DNA of 64,000 nt from contig NZ_JAYDZX010000017.1 of assembly GCF_035607535.1 (NCBI RefSeq), forward strand, positions 62,001 through 126,000, read 5' to 3'. Positions 9,258-16,804 of the stretch are shown piece by piece. Below the pieces are notes generated by a model. The model was not told the DNA's origin. It worked only from the letters and a program-made list of their open reading frames with translations, and did no database searches. Both the position numbers and the translations under genes were made by a program. Every line of letters starts with the position of its first letter. Position 1 is the first letter of the stretch. This stretch comes from Salinimicrobium sp035607535 (GTDB lineage Bacteria > Bacteroidota > Bacteroidia > Flavobacteriales > Flavobacteriaceae).

Positions 9258-10517
9258 TTAGTTTAGTCCAAATTCCTCTTTTACTTTGTCAACGTAGTTC
9301 AACTCTTCCCAGGTAAACAACTTCACCTCGACCGTTTTTTCCCCGTTGTACGGACTCCTAAAGACTTTTCTTTCTGTGCGTGGTTCTTTTCCAAAGTGGC
9401 CGTAAGCTGAGGTCTCGCGGTAAATCGGATTTCTAAGACCGAGTCTGTCTTCAATGGCCGATGGTCTCATGTCAAAGATCTTGAGCACCTTTTCGGCAAT
9501 CTCTCCGTGGCTAAGATCTACTTTTTTCGAGCCGTAGGTCTCTACTAAAATGGAAGTTGGTTCTACCACCCCAATAGCGTAGGAAACCTGCACCAGTACT
9601 TCATCGGCCACGCCTGCAGCTACCAGGTTCTTTGCGATGTGCCGCGCCGCATATGCCGCCGACCTGTCTACCTTACTTGGATCTTTTCCTGAAAACGCAC
9701 CTCCACCATGGGCTCCTTTTCCTCCGTAGGTGTCCACAATGATCTTTCTTCCGGTGAGTCCGGTATCGCCGTGCGGTCCGCCAATAACGAACTTTCCTGT
9801 AGGGTTGATGTGGTATTTTATCTTGTCGTTGAACAATTTCTGAACGTATTCCGGCAGTAATGCCTGCACCCGCGGAATTAGGATCTCGATGATATCCTTC
9901 TTGATCTTGTCGAGCATTTTCTTATCATCCTCATCAAATTCGTCGTGCTGCGTGGAAACTACAATTGAAACGATTCGTTGCGGCACGTTGTCATCGCTGT
10001 ATTCAATGGTCACCTGGCTCTTGGAATCGGGGCGCAGGTATGTGATCTCCTTATTTTCCCGACGCAGTTTTGCCAGTTCGATAAGGATCTTATGAGAAAT
10101 GTCCAGCGCCAGCGGCATGTAGTTCTCAGTTTCTTTGGTCGCGTAGCCAAACATCATTCCCTGGTCGCCGGCTCCCTGTTCTTCCTTGTTACCGCGATCC
10201 ACTCCCTGGTTGATATCCTGAGACTGTTCGTGGATCAAAGAGATCACGCCGCAGGAATCCCCACTAAATTTATAAGCTCCCTTAGTGTAACCAATGTCGT
10301 TGATCACTTCCCGGGCAATGTTCTGCACATCCAGGTAGGTGTCGCTTTTCACTTCTCCTGCAAGAACCACCTGTCCTGTAGTCACAAGCGTTTCGCAGGC
10401 GACCTTGGATTCGGGGTCAAAGGCAAGAAAATTATCAAGAAGAGTATCGCTAATTTGATCGGCAACTTTGTCTGGGTGGCCTTCAGAAACACTTTCTGAA
10501 GTAAATAAGTATGGCAT
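9258..10517 (-). CDS. metK: S-adenosylmethionine synthase
   Basis: 419 residues; converts methionine and ATP to S-adenosylmethionine in the cytosol. The N-terminal FTSESVSEGHPDK includes His14. The two family signatures are present: GAGDQGMMFGY (115-125) and GGGAFSGKD (271-279, phosphate binding). Length is slightly above the common 380-400 residues because of an insert around 185-205 (HDEFDEDDKK), usual in Bacteroidetes. The untranslated leader appears to be about 115 bases if the TAnnTTTG box at 10641-10648 is the promoter. I looked for a SAM riboswitch there and could not recognise one. Less than 1.4 kb away lies the methionine operon. Confidence 0.97.
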   Translation of the reverse strand: MPYLFTSESVSEGHPDKVADQISDTLLDNFLAFDPESKVACETLVTTGQVVLAGEVKSDTYLDVQNIAREVINDIGYTKGAYKFSGDSCGVISLIHEQSQDINQGVDRGNKEEQGAGDQGMMFGYATKETENYMPLALDISHKILIELAKLRRENKEITYLRPDSKSQVTIEYSDDNVPQRIVSIVVSTQHDEFDEDDKKMLDKIKKDIIEILIPRVQALLPEYVQKLFNDKIKYHINPTGKFVIGGPHGDTGLTGRKIIVDTYGGKGAHGGGAFSGKDPSKVDRSAAYAARHIAKNLVAAGVADEVLVQVSYAIGVVEPTSILVETYGSKKVDLSHGEIAEKVLKIFDMRPSAIEDRLGLRNPIYRETSAYGHFGKEPRTERKVFRSPYNGEKTVEVKLFTWEELNYVDKVKEEFGLN

Positions 10518-10640
10518 GCTTCGTCGTTTTAAAAATTATATTCAGAAAATATTTGACGTGAAGCGCTAGAGAAGTTGTCACTGCTTTAGCATTTTTAAGG
10601 GTTGCAATCAGTCAAATTTTTCCCTGAAATTGATGAGCAG

Positions 10641-10648
10641 CAAATGTA
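10641..10648 (-). promoter_or_regulatory. metK: Candidate metK promoter (-7 box)
   Basis: On the minus strand the bases read TACATTTG, a perfect match to the Bacteroidetes -7 consensus TAnnTTTG. No clear TTG is seen at the -33 position, so the call rests on one box only. Confidence 0.4.
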
Positions 10649-10694
10649 TAAAAATTGTTTTAATTGGGCAGCCTAATCTCATTTTTAAGAATAA

Positions 10695-10805
10695 TTTGGG
10701 CGCTCCGGTGCGACCTCCCGGTCGTCCCGTCAGGCTTTCGCGGGTCGCTTCCCTCAGCCTCCCGGCTGCGGGAGAGCTCCAACAGCCGCTCAATCCTTAG
10801 CGCAG
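10695..10805. repeat. GC-rich multi-hairpin intergenic element
   Basis: A sharply GC-rich island in an AT-rich gap, made of nested small inverted repeats: CGACC/GGTCG (10711-10724), CCCG/CGGG around 10726-10744, CAGCC/GGCTG (10755-10768) and CTCCC/GGGAG. On the minus strand it begins AAGGATTGAGCGGC and ends GGAGCGCCCAAA. From general familiarity it resembles an element scattered through many Flavobacteria and Cytophaga genomes; I could not verify this. An ORF on the minus strand through it is not credible as a gene. Confidence 0.5.
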
Positions 10806-10949
10806 ACTCAATTAACAATTAGCAATGATCAATGATCAATTAGGAATGAACAGGTCAGGAACTCTTCACTTCATGGGGGTCTACGGAGGCAGTATAGCCT
10901 TTAGTTTTTTTACTTTTGAACGTGGTTAAAAGTTAGTGGAAAATATAAA

Positions 10950-11036
10950 ATAGCCCCAGGGGGCGTAATATTTTTTGCCCGGGGTTTTAGCCCCGGGTTC
11001 AAAAGAACCACATGAAAAAAAGCCCTGTAAGGGCGA
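10950..11036. repeat. Cluster of short perfect GC hairpins (REP-like)
   Basis: Three small inverted repeats lie in AT-rich sequence: GCCCC/GGGGGC at 10953-10964, CCCGGGG/CCCCGGG at 10978-10997, and GCCCT/AGGGC at 11022-11034. The second resembles the CCCCGGGC hairpins inside the 365-bp repeats near 18.1 kb. From here to 11220 there is no gene. Confidence 0.5.
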
Positions 11037-11107
11037 AATATATCTTGGGGTATGTTTGCAATTATTTTTAGTCATATGATCAGTATTCACTAACTGAAAA
11101 AGAATCC

Positions 11108-11220
11108 ACAACTCGTAACCCGCAACTCAGGAACTCGCAACCCGAAACCTGCAACTCGGAACCGCAACTCGCAACCCAAGGCCTGCAACTCTGCAACCTG
11201 CAACTCGCAACTCCGAAGCC
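11108..11220. repeat. Degenerate word repeat (CGCAACTC-type)
   Basis: About ten imperfect tandem copies of an 8-12 base word, for example AACTCGCAACC and CCTGCAACTCG. Like other tracts in this window (11745-11810, 40081-40176) it lies beside a gene boundary. No coding potential. Confidence 0.6.
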
Positions 11221-11258
11221 CCGTCAACACTCAGAAATTGAAATTAATTTGAATTTTA

Positions 11259-11291
11259 TTTGTTCCTTTAAATTTTCTGTCGTTAACTTTG
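11259..11291 (+). promoter_or_regulatory. Promoter of the methionine operon leader
   Basis: TTTG at 11259-11262 and TAACTTTG at 11284-11291 fit the Bacteroidetes -33/-7 consensus with a 21-base spacer. Transcription would start near 11298, about 13 bases before the first leader peptide. No comparable promoter is visible between the two leader peptides, so one transcript probably carries both. Confidence 0.75.
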
Positions 11292-11310
11292 CTTCACAAG
11301 AAATCGAGAA

Positions 11311-11379
11311 ATGAACAAGGTGATTTGTAATATGATGTGTATGATGTGGAGAAATTCCGCAGCGCGTCCTATTGCATGA
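11311..11379 (+). CDS. Met/Cys-rich leader peptide 1 of the metY operon attenuator
   Basis: A 22-codon ORF starting 20 bases after the promoter's -7 box. Residues 6-13 read CNMMCMMW: five Met (including the start) and two Cys in the peptide. It is followed by a strong intrinsic terminator (11405-11431). The segment GCAGCG (11359-11364), within the codons just after the Met/Cys run, is complementary to CGCTGC (11408-11413) in the terminator's left arm, so it can form a competing antiterminator. This is the classic arrangement of ribosome-mediated attenuation: stalling on Met or Cys codons would leave the antiterminator free. The peptide itself probably has no function. The role is inferred from layout and from the downstream genes. 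Confidence 0.8.
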   Translation: MNKVICNMMCMMWRNSAARPIA

Positions 11380-11404
11380 ATCTGAAAAAGATAAAATAGC
11401 AAGA

Positions 11405-11431
11405 AGCCGCTGCCACCGCAGCGGCTTTTTT
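11405..11431 (+). terminator. Attenuator terminator 1
   Basis: A perfect 9-bp stem AGCCGCTGC (11405-11413)/GCAGCGGCT (11418-11426) with a 4-base loop, then a T-run to 11431. It lies 26 bases after the stop of leader peptide 1 and upstream of leader peptide 2. Confidence 0.9.
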
Positions 11432-11454
11432 GTTTCAAAGAACTAAAGAAACAA

Positions 11455-11485
11455 GAGCTAGCTAAAATGCCATTTTTGAGGCCAC
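11455..11485. repeat. Dispersed palindromic element, copy D
   Basis: Core TAAAATG-C-CATTTTTG (11463-11478) with looser outer arms. It lies between attenuator 1 and leader peptide 2. A further small stem GCCAC/GTGGC (11481-11485/11496-11500) overlaps its right end. Confidence 0.55.
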
Positions 11486-11522
11486 ATAAAAAGAAGTGGC
11501 AAAAGAGTAAAAAAGAGAAACC

Positions 11523-11618
11523 ATGAAAAATTACAGAGCAATAGCAATGATGATGATGTGTTGTATGATGTGCATGATGTGCGCACCAACCCGCTATTGC
11601 CGAAAAACGAGGATTTAA
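11523..11618 (+). CDS. Met/Cys-rich leader peptide 2 of the metY operon attenuator
   Basis: A 31-codon ORF containing MMMMCCMMCMMC at residues 9-20: nine Met and five Cys in all. The codon run (11547-11582) is bracketed by inverted arms GCAATAGC (11538-11545) and GCTATTGC (11593-11600), so the RNA can fold with the whole run in its loop. A strong terminator follows at 11641-11674. GGATTT (11611-11616) in the last codons can pair with AAATCC (11641-11646) of the terminator's left arm, a possible but short antiterminator. Together with leader 1 it forms a tandem attenuator sensing charged Met-tRNA and/or Cys-tRNA. Function is inferred. Confidence 0.82.
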   Translation: MKNYRAIAMMMMCCMMCMMCAPTRYCRKTRI

Positions 11619-11640
11619 GTTAGTTATATATTCAGTTAGA

Positions 11641-11674
11641 AAATCCCTTTGGCAAGCGAGTCAAAGGGATTTTT
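11641..11674 (+). terminator. Attenuator terminator 2
   Basis: An 11-bp stem AAATCCCTTTG (11641-11651)/CAAAGGGATTT (11662-11672), extendable by one or two pairs, with a T-run ending at 11674. It is positioned to stop transcription 190 bases before metY. Confidence 0.9.
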
Positions 11675-11744
11675 GTTTTTAAGACAATTAACAAACAATA
11701 ATCAAGCACCAAATTCCAAATTCCAATGTGGAAAGAGGTTTTTA

Positions 11745-11810
11745 GCCCGCAACCCGGAACCCGCAACCGTCAACTGACAACCGACAACTGAGAACCGACA
11801 ACCGATAACA
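11745..11810. repeat. Degenerate word repeat (CCGACAACTG-type)
   Basis: Imperfect tandem words such as AACCCGCAACC and ACCGACAACTGAGA fill the space between attenuator 2 and metY. Closer to the start codon the sequence reads CCTTAAACCTTTAAAAG-ATG, similar to the region upstream of the universal stress gene. Confidence 0.5.
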
Positions 11811-11860
11811 TTGACACATAACAATTAACTATTAACCTTTATTCCTTAAACCTTTAAAAG

Positions 11861-13156
11861 ATGAGTACAACAAACAATTTTTCGACCAACGCTCTCCACG
11901 CAGGGCATGATGTAGCAGCAAACGGAGGCACTAGAGCAGTCCCTATCTACCAGTCAACTTCTTATGTCTTTAGAGATTCCGATCATGCGGCCAACCTTTT
12001 CTCACTGGCAGAACCGGGATTCATCTACACCAGACTAAACAATCCTACAAACGACATTTTAGAGCAGCGACTGGCAGCCCTGGAAGGCGGAATCGCAGCC
12101 GTGGTCACAGCATCGGGTACTGCGGCGATCAGTACCACGCTGCTTACGCTGCTAAAAGCCGGAGATCATATAGTGGCTTCCAGCAGCCTCTATGGCGGCA
12201 CTTACAACCTCCTAAGGGTTACCTTACCACGCCTCGGCATCACCACTACTTTTGTAGATCCGCAGGATGCTGAGAATTTCTCTAATGCCGTAAAGGAGAA
12301 TACCCGAGCTGTTTTTGTGGAATCGCTGGGCAATCCCAGGCTTGATGTGCTGGACCTGGAGGCAATCTCCAAAGTGGCAAAAAAACATAAAGTACCTTTT
12401 ATAGTTGACAACACCGTGGCCACTCCGGCACTGGTAAAACCTATCGAATATGGTGCCGACCTGGTGATCCATTCCCTAACCAAATACATTAGTGGAAATG
12501 GAACTTCCCTGGGCGGAGTCATTATTGACGCCGGAAAATTCGACTGGAGCAATGGCAAATTTCCTGAGTTCACAGAACCTTCGCCGGGTTACCACGGATT
12601 AGTCTATCACGAGGCTTTAAAAGAAGCTGCCTTCATTGCTAAAGTGCGAATTGAAGGCCTGCGGGATCTTGGTGCAGCGCTGAGTCCGTTCAATGCTTTC
12701 CAGATCCTGCAGGGGCTCGAGACGCTGGAGATAAGGATCAAAAAGCACAGTGAAAATGCATTGGCTCTGGCAAAATGGCTGCAGCAAAAAGAAGAGGTGA
12801 GCTGGGTGAACTATCCGGGGTTGGAAAGCAGTCCTTATCATGAGTTGGCTGAGAAGTACCTTCCAAAAGGGCAAAGCGGAGTCGTGACCTTTGGAGTAAA
12901 AGGCGGGTATGAAGCTGCAAAAGTGCTGGTGGATGAGACAAAGCTGTTTTCGCTGCTGGCCAATATTGGCGATACTAAGTCTTTGATCATTCACCCTGCC
13001 AGTACAACACATCAACAACTAAATGATGAGCAGCAGGAGTCAACGGGTGTAACCAAAGATCTCGTGAGATTGTCTGTGGGTCTTGAAGACTTGGAGGATC
13101 TCAAATATGATCTTGAGCAGGCCCTGGCAAAAATACCTGTTAAAAATGCCATTTAA
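11861..13156 (+). CDS. metY: O-acetylhomoserine sulfhydrylase (aminocarboxypropyltransferase)
   Basis: 431 residues, a PLP enzyme of the Cys/Met metabolism family. It makes homocysteine from O-acetylhomoserine and sulfide (or cysteine from O-acetylserine). The PLP Lys208 sits in SLTKYISGNG, with Asp183 (VDN) contacting the pyridine ring and Tyr111 (SLYGG) stacking on it. The length of about 430, longer than cystathionine gamma-synthases (about 380-390), and the insert after residue 220 (FDWSNGKF and PSPGYHG) favour the sulfhydrylase. It is the first structural gene after the two Met/Cys attenuators. metX and hom follow, giving a complete homoserine-to-homocysteine route by direct sulfhydrylation. 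Confidence 0.93.
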   Translation: MSTTNNFSTNALHAGHDVAANGGTRAVPIYQSTSYVFRDSDHAANLFSLAEPGFIYTRLNNPTNDILEQRLAALEGGIAAVVTASGTAAISTTLLTLLKAGDHIVASSSLYGGTYNLLRVTLPRLGITTTFVDPQDAENFSNAVKENTRAVFVESLGNPRLDVLDLEAISKVAKKHKVPFIVDNTVATPALVKPIEYGADLVIHSLTKYISGNGTSLGGVIIDAGKFDWSNGKFPEFTEPSPGYHGLVYHEALKEAAFIAKVRIEGLRDLGAALSPFNAFQILQGLETLEIRIKKHSENALALAKWLQQKEEVSWVNYPGLESSPYHELAEKYLPKGQSGVVTFGVKGGYEAAKVLVDETKLFSLLANIGDTKSLIIHPASTTHQQLNDEQQESTGVTKDLVRLSVGLEDLEDLKYDLEQALAKIPVKNAI

Positions 13157-13171
13157 TCAGACTAATTTTAA

Positions 13172-13207
13172 TCCGGAACAGGAGAAGGATTTTTCTGCTG
13201 TTCCGGA
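13172..13207 (+). promoter_or_regulatory. Intra-operon hairpin between metY and metX
   Basis: A perfect 10-bp stem TCCGGAACAG (13172-13181)/CTGTTCCGGA (13198-13207) with a 16-base loop lies in the 63-base gap. No T-run follows, so it is not a usual terminator. It could set mRNA processing or relative expression of the two cistrons. Confidence 0.5.
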
Positions 13208-13219
13208 AAATTTAAAGAT

Positions 13220-14233
13220 ATGCTTCAGGAAATAGTTATACCCGATTTCAGAAATTCGGCAGGTACCGTGCAGAAGATCCATGTGTTTTTTCGCCTTTTT
13301 GGGCAGCAACCCGGAACTGCCCCTGTGGTGCTCGTAAACCATGCACTCACAGGTAATGCCGAAGTTTCGGGGGAGCAGGGATGGTGGAAGGAACTGGTTG
13401 GGCCAAAAAAGGTCATAGATACCAACAGGTTTTGCGTGCTGGCTATTAATGTTCCGGGAAATGGCGCAAGTGGCAAACGGGAGCATCTGCTGCAAAATTA
13501 CACCGAATTCACTCTGGAGGATATTGCCGGAATATTCTTAAAGGTACTTGATGAATTGCAGATCAACAGCCTGTTTGCAGCCATTGGAGGCTCCATTGGG
13601 GGCGCCCTGGCCTGGTACCTTGCAGTCCTCAAACCAAACCTGATCCAGAACCTGATTCCCATTGCCGCCGATCTTAAAGCCACCGACTGGGTACTGGGGC
13701 AGTGCAAGGTGCAGGACCAGATCCTCAACAATTCTTCAGATCCTGTACATGATGCCCGAATGCACGCAATGACTTTTTATCGGACTCCGGCGTCATTTTC
13801 GGCCAAATTCCGCAGAAAAAGAAATGAATCCAATCTTGAATTTGAAGTGGCAAACTGGCTGAGCCATCACGGCAGGAAGCTGGAGAAGCGATATGAACTG
13901 GCTGCTTATAAATTGATGAACCACCTGTTAACAACTATAGATATTTCGGCAGGCAAAGGGGATCCTTCAGCAGCAGCCGGGAAAATAACCGGAGACATTC
14001 ATTTGGTGGGAATTGATTCAGATCTGTTTTTTCTTCCGCAGGAAATTAGGGATACCTATAGAAAACTTTCCGAAGGGAAGCAGAACCTGAGCTACCATGA
14101 GATTAGATCAATACATGGTCACGACGCTTTCCTTATTGAATATGACCAGCTGAAGGAAATTCTGGGTCCAATTTTTAATACAAAACCAACAAAAGATGAA
14201 AAAAATAAACATAGTTCTGTTTGGAACCGGTAA
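13220..14233 (+). CDS. metX: Homoserine O-acetyltransferase, alpha/beta-hydrolase fold
   Basis: 337 residues. It transfers acetyl from acetyl-CoA to homoserine, giving the substrate of MetY. Family features: HALTGNA (41-47) near the N-terminus, NVPGNGASG (77-85), nucleophile Ser125 in GGSIGG, and the remaining triad members Asp268 (GIDSDLFF) and His301 (HGHDAF). The last 12 codons overlap the start of hom by 38 bases in another frame, pointing to translational coupling. Acetyl rather than succinyl transfer is assumed from the MetX fold, since MetA enzymes are unrelated in fold. Confidence 0.92.
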   Translation: MLQEIVIPDFRNSAGTVQKIHVFFRLFGQQPGTAPVVLVNHALTGNAEVSGEQGWWKELVGPKKVIDTNRFCVLAINVPGNGASGKREHLLQNYTEFTLEDIAGIFLKVLDELQINSLFAAIGGSIGGALAWYLAVLKPNLIQNLIPIAADLKATDWVLGQCKVQDQILNNSSDPVHDARMHAMTFYRTPASFSAKFRRKRNESNLEFEVANWLSHHGRKLEKRYELAAYKLMNHLLTTIDISAGKGDPSAAAGKITGDIHLVGIDSDLFFLPQEIRDTYRKLSEGKQNLSYHEIRSIHGHDAFLIEYDQLKEILGPIFNTKPTKDEKNKHSSVWNR

Positions 14234-15272
14234 CGTGGGCAGTAAGCTCATTAATCAGGTGCTGCAGGCGCGGGAGAGTCTAAAACAAAAAGAAGGGCTG
14301 GAGCTTAATTTACCGGTCATTGCAAATTCGACTACTGCTTTTTTCCAAAATGAGAATCAGCAGGCTTCCTGGGAGGCCGACCGCGAAAAGTTTGGCTTTC
14401 CCTACAAATTTGATGATATCCTGGAGTACGTTCAAAAGCAAAAGTATAAGAACCTGGTTGCAGTAGATGCCACGGCCAGTGAGGAATTCGTGGATCATTA
14501 CCTGCCTCTAATCAAGGCCGGTTTTCACATCGTGGCAGCCAATAAAGTTGCCAACACCCGGTCCTCAAAATTTTATGGCGAGCTGCGGGCAGCGCTTAAA
14601 GAAAACAACAGGTTTTTCTTTTACGAGACGAATGTAGGAGCTGGTTTGCCGGTTATTGAGACCCTTAGGAATTTTTACCGTTCAAATGAGCGAGTCACGA
14701 AGGTAAGAGGGGTTTTTTCGGGCTCCTTAAGTTATATTTTCAACACCTATTGTGAGCAGGAAAGAGCTTTTTCTGAAGTACTTTCTGAAGCCGCCGAAAA
14801 AGGTTTTACAGAGCCCGATCCAAGGGTGGATCTATCGGGAAAGGATGTTGCGCGAAAGCTACTTATTCTGGGTCGTGAACTGGGGCTGGAAAAGGAATTT
14901 GAAGAAATTGCAGTTCAGGATCTTGTGCCACCGCACCTTAATGGGCAATCAAGTCTTAAAAATTTTCAGCAGAAAAAGAACGAACTTGACCCATTATTCC
15001 TGGAGCTAAAGAAAAATCTTGGACCAGATGAGGTGATAAGACATGTGGGAGAGCTCGACCTGCAAGAGGGGGTGCTGGATGTAAAGCTAGTGAAGGAGAA
15101 GAGATCTTCGGCCCTTGGGAGTCTTCAAAATGTCGACTCTTCTTTCGAGATCTTTACCGAATCTTACGGAGAGCAGCCTCTGGTGATTAAAGGAGCAGGG
15201 GCAGGAGCTGTTGTCACGGCCCGCGGAGTTCTTACAGATTTAATTAAATTAGCTGAAAAATTACCCTCATGA
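14196..15272 (+). CDS. hom: Homoserine dehydrogenase (monofunctional)
   Basis: 358 residues. It reduces aspartate semialdehyde to homoserine, feeding MetX. The NAD(P) loop GTGNVG is at residues 10-15; VAANKVANTRSS and ETNVGAGLPVIETL mark the active-site domain, and EPDPRVDLSGKDVARKL is the family signature with the catalytic Lys/Asp region. There is no aspartate kinase fusion and no ACT domain. The fused ThrA typical of Bacteroidetes threonine synthesis would be elsewhere, making this a copy devoted to methionine. The start ATG lies inside metX, and the stop overlaps the next start by 4 bases (ATGA). Confidence 0.93.
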   Translation: MKKINIVLFGTGNVGSKLINQVLQARESLKQKEGLELNLPVIANSTTAFFQNENQQASWEADREKFGFPYKFDDILEYVQKQKYKNLVAVDATASEEFVDHYLPLIKAGFHIVAANKVANTRSSKFYGELRAALKENNRFFFYETNVGAGLPVIETLRNFYRSNERVTKVRGVFSGSLSYIFNTYCEQERAFSEVLSEAAEKGFTEPDPRVDLSGKDVARKLLILGRELGLEKEFEEIAVQDLVPPHLNGQSSLKNFQQKKNELDPLFLELKKNLGPDEVIRHVGELDLQEGVLDVKLVKEKRSSALGSLQNVDSSFEIFTESYGEQPLVIKGAGAGAVVTARGVLTDLIKLAEKLPS

Positions 15273-15694
15273 AGATCCATCTTAAAAGGCTGAACAATAA
15301 CTATCATTTTGAAACTACTAATGAGCGGGGCGATGTGGTGCAGCTCGATAACAAGAGCGAACCGAATCCTCAGGGAGCCAGCCCAATGGAGTTGCTGCTC
15401 ATGGGAATTGCCGGTTGCAGTGGGATCGACATTGTGATGATCCTCAAAAAGCAGCAGCTGGAAATGACCAACCTGGAAATGGATGTGGAAGGCTTTAGAG
15501 TGGATGGCGCTGTGCCAAACGTTTTTAGAAGAATTCACCTCAAGATCACCATTGACGGCGAGATTCCGGAAAATAAAGCTGTAAGAGCGGTAGACCTTTC
15601 GCTGGAAAAATATTGTTCTGTGGCTAAGATGCTGGAAAAGACTGCCGAGATTACATCTGAGATCATCCTGAACGGTTCGCCGGTAAAGAAATAA
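15269..15694 (+). CDS. OsmC/Ohr family peroxiredoxin-like protein
   Basis: 141 residues, one OsmC domain. The two conserved cysteines are Cys50 (GIAGCSGID) and Cys116 (KYCSVAKML); in OsmC/Ohr proteins they reduce organic hydroperoxides. It overlaps hom by 4 bases, so it belongs to the methionine operon. Similar OsmC genes near sulfur metabolism may relate to thiol redox, but the specific link is an inference. It may equally be a YhfA/OsmC paralogue with another thiol-linked task. Confidence 0.88.
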   Translation: MKIHLKRLNNNYHFETTNERGDVVQLDNKSEPNPQGASPMELLLMGIAGCSGIDIVMILKKQQLEMTNLEMDVEGFRVDGAVPNVFRRIHLKITIDGEIPENKAVRAVDLSLEKYCSVAKMLEKTAEITSEIILNGSPVKK

Positions 15695-15712
15695 TTCCGG
15701 CGCTCTTCCCCC

Positions 15713-16804
15713 ATGCGAAAACTGCTGCTGCTTCTTTTTGTTTGTCTTGGCCAAACAGCTTTCTCCCAGGAGAAGCATTATTCTTTGGAGGCGAATTATT
15801 TCTATGGCAGCATCTGGGAGCACAATCCGAATATTTCGCATTTAATAACAGAACATCCGTACGGGCTGTTGCTGCACTTCAACCGGAAGACCTATGGAGA
15901 TGAAGCCTGGGAGAGGCGGTATAATTATCCCAATGTTGGGTTTTCGCTCTCGTACCAGGATCTCAAGAATGAGCATTTGGGACAGAATTTTGGAGCCTAT
16001 GCACATCTGGGGTTTTATTTTCTAAGGCGTCACCTTTTACTGAAAGTCGGCCAGGGACTGGCAGTGACCACAAATCCTTATCACCCCGATGATAATTACC
16101 GGAACAATGCTTACGGCTCCCGCATCTTAAGCTCCACGATCTTCACAGGGAACCTGCAGTTTGAAAACCTTATAGGAGGTCTCGGTTTCCAAACCGGACT
16201 ATCGCTGATACATTATTCCAACGCCGATTTTAAATCTCCCAACAGTTCCACCAATACGCTTGCCTGGAGCGCAGGATTGAACTATGACTTTAATCACGAA
16301 TCTAAAAGAGCGTTCATTCCCAAGGATCCAAAAATGCCATTTTCGGCCCCTTTTAGATACAACCTTGTATTGCGCGGCGGAGTTAATACTACAGGAGTCA
16401 TAGGATCTGAGTCTTATCCATTCCTCACTTTTTCAGCTTACGCAGATAAGTCTTTGAACCACAAAAGTACCTTACAGGCAGGTGCAGAATTGTTCCTTTC
16501 CCGGGCAATGGAAGAGTATATTTACTTTCATTCTGTTGCTTTTCCGCTCGACGGTTCGGCGGGAGATGAAGATTCAAAGCGGGTGGGGATCTTTGCCGGG
16601 CACCAACTTACGTTCAGAAAGCTTTCCCTTATAACGCATCTCGGATATTATGTATATTATCCATACGACAAATATGTGGACCGAATTTACAATAGGGTAG
16701 GGCTACAAAGAGAGATCTGGAATGACCTTTTTGGGTCTGTAACCGTTCGCTCGCATGGAGCAAATGCCGAGGCAGTAGAATTTTCAATTGGATATCGTTT
16801 ATGA
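15713..16804 (+). CDS. Acyloxyacyl hydrolase, PagL-like lipid A deacylase (outer membrane)
   Basis: 363 residues with a signal peptide (hydrophobic residues 4-17, likely cleavage after AFSQ). The rest is an outer-membrane barrel. HYSN (167-170) matches the PagL active-site motif HxSN, whose His and Ser are catalytic, and it is followed by a strand with NTLAWSAGLNYDF. Bacteroidetes members are longer than Pseudomonas PagL, as here. It would remove an ester-linked acyl chain from lipid A. It is 18 bases after the OsmC gene and overlaps the next gene by 4 bases, so it is probably co-transcribed with the methionine genes. A palindrome-like stretch at 16323-16346 lies within the coding sequence. 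Confidence 0.75.
   Translation: MRKLLLLLFVCLGQTAFSQEKHYSLEANYFYGSIWEHNPNISHLITEHPYGLLLHFNRKTYGDEAWERRYNYPNVGFSLSYQDLKNEHLGQNFGAYAHLGFYFLRRHLLLKVGQGLAVTTNPYHPDDNYRNNAYGSRILSSTIFTGNLQFENLIGGLGFQTGLSLIHYSNADFKSPNSSTNTLAWSAGLNYDFNHESKRAFIPKDPKMPFSAPFRYNLVLRGGVNTTGVIGSESYPFLTFSAYADKSLNHKSTLQAGAELFLSRAMEEYIYFHSVAFPLDGSAGDEDSKRVGIFAGHQLTFRKLSLITHLGYYVYYPYDKYVDRIYNRVGLQREIWNDLFGSVTVRSHGANAEAVEFSIGYRL

Noticed and set aside
10518..10640. SAM riboswitch upstream of metK, and likewise upstream of metY
   Set aside because: I looked for SAM-I and SAM-II core sequences in both leaders and did not find a convincing match; the metY leader is better explained by the peptide attenuators.
10608..10793. 61-residue minus-strand ORF
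   Set aside because: It runs through the GC-rich hairpin element; composition reflects the repeat, not a protein.
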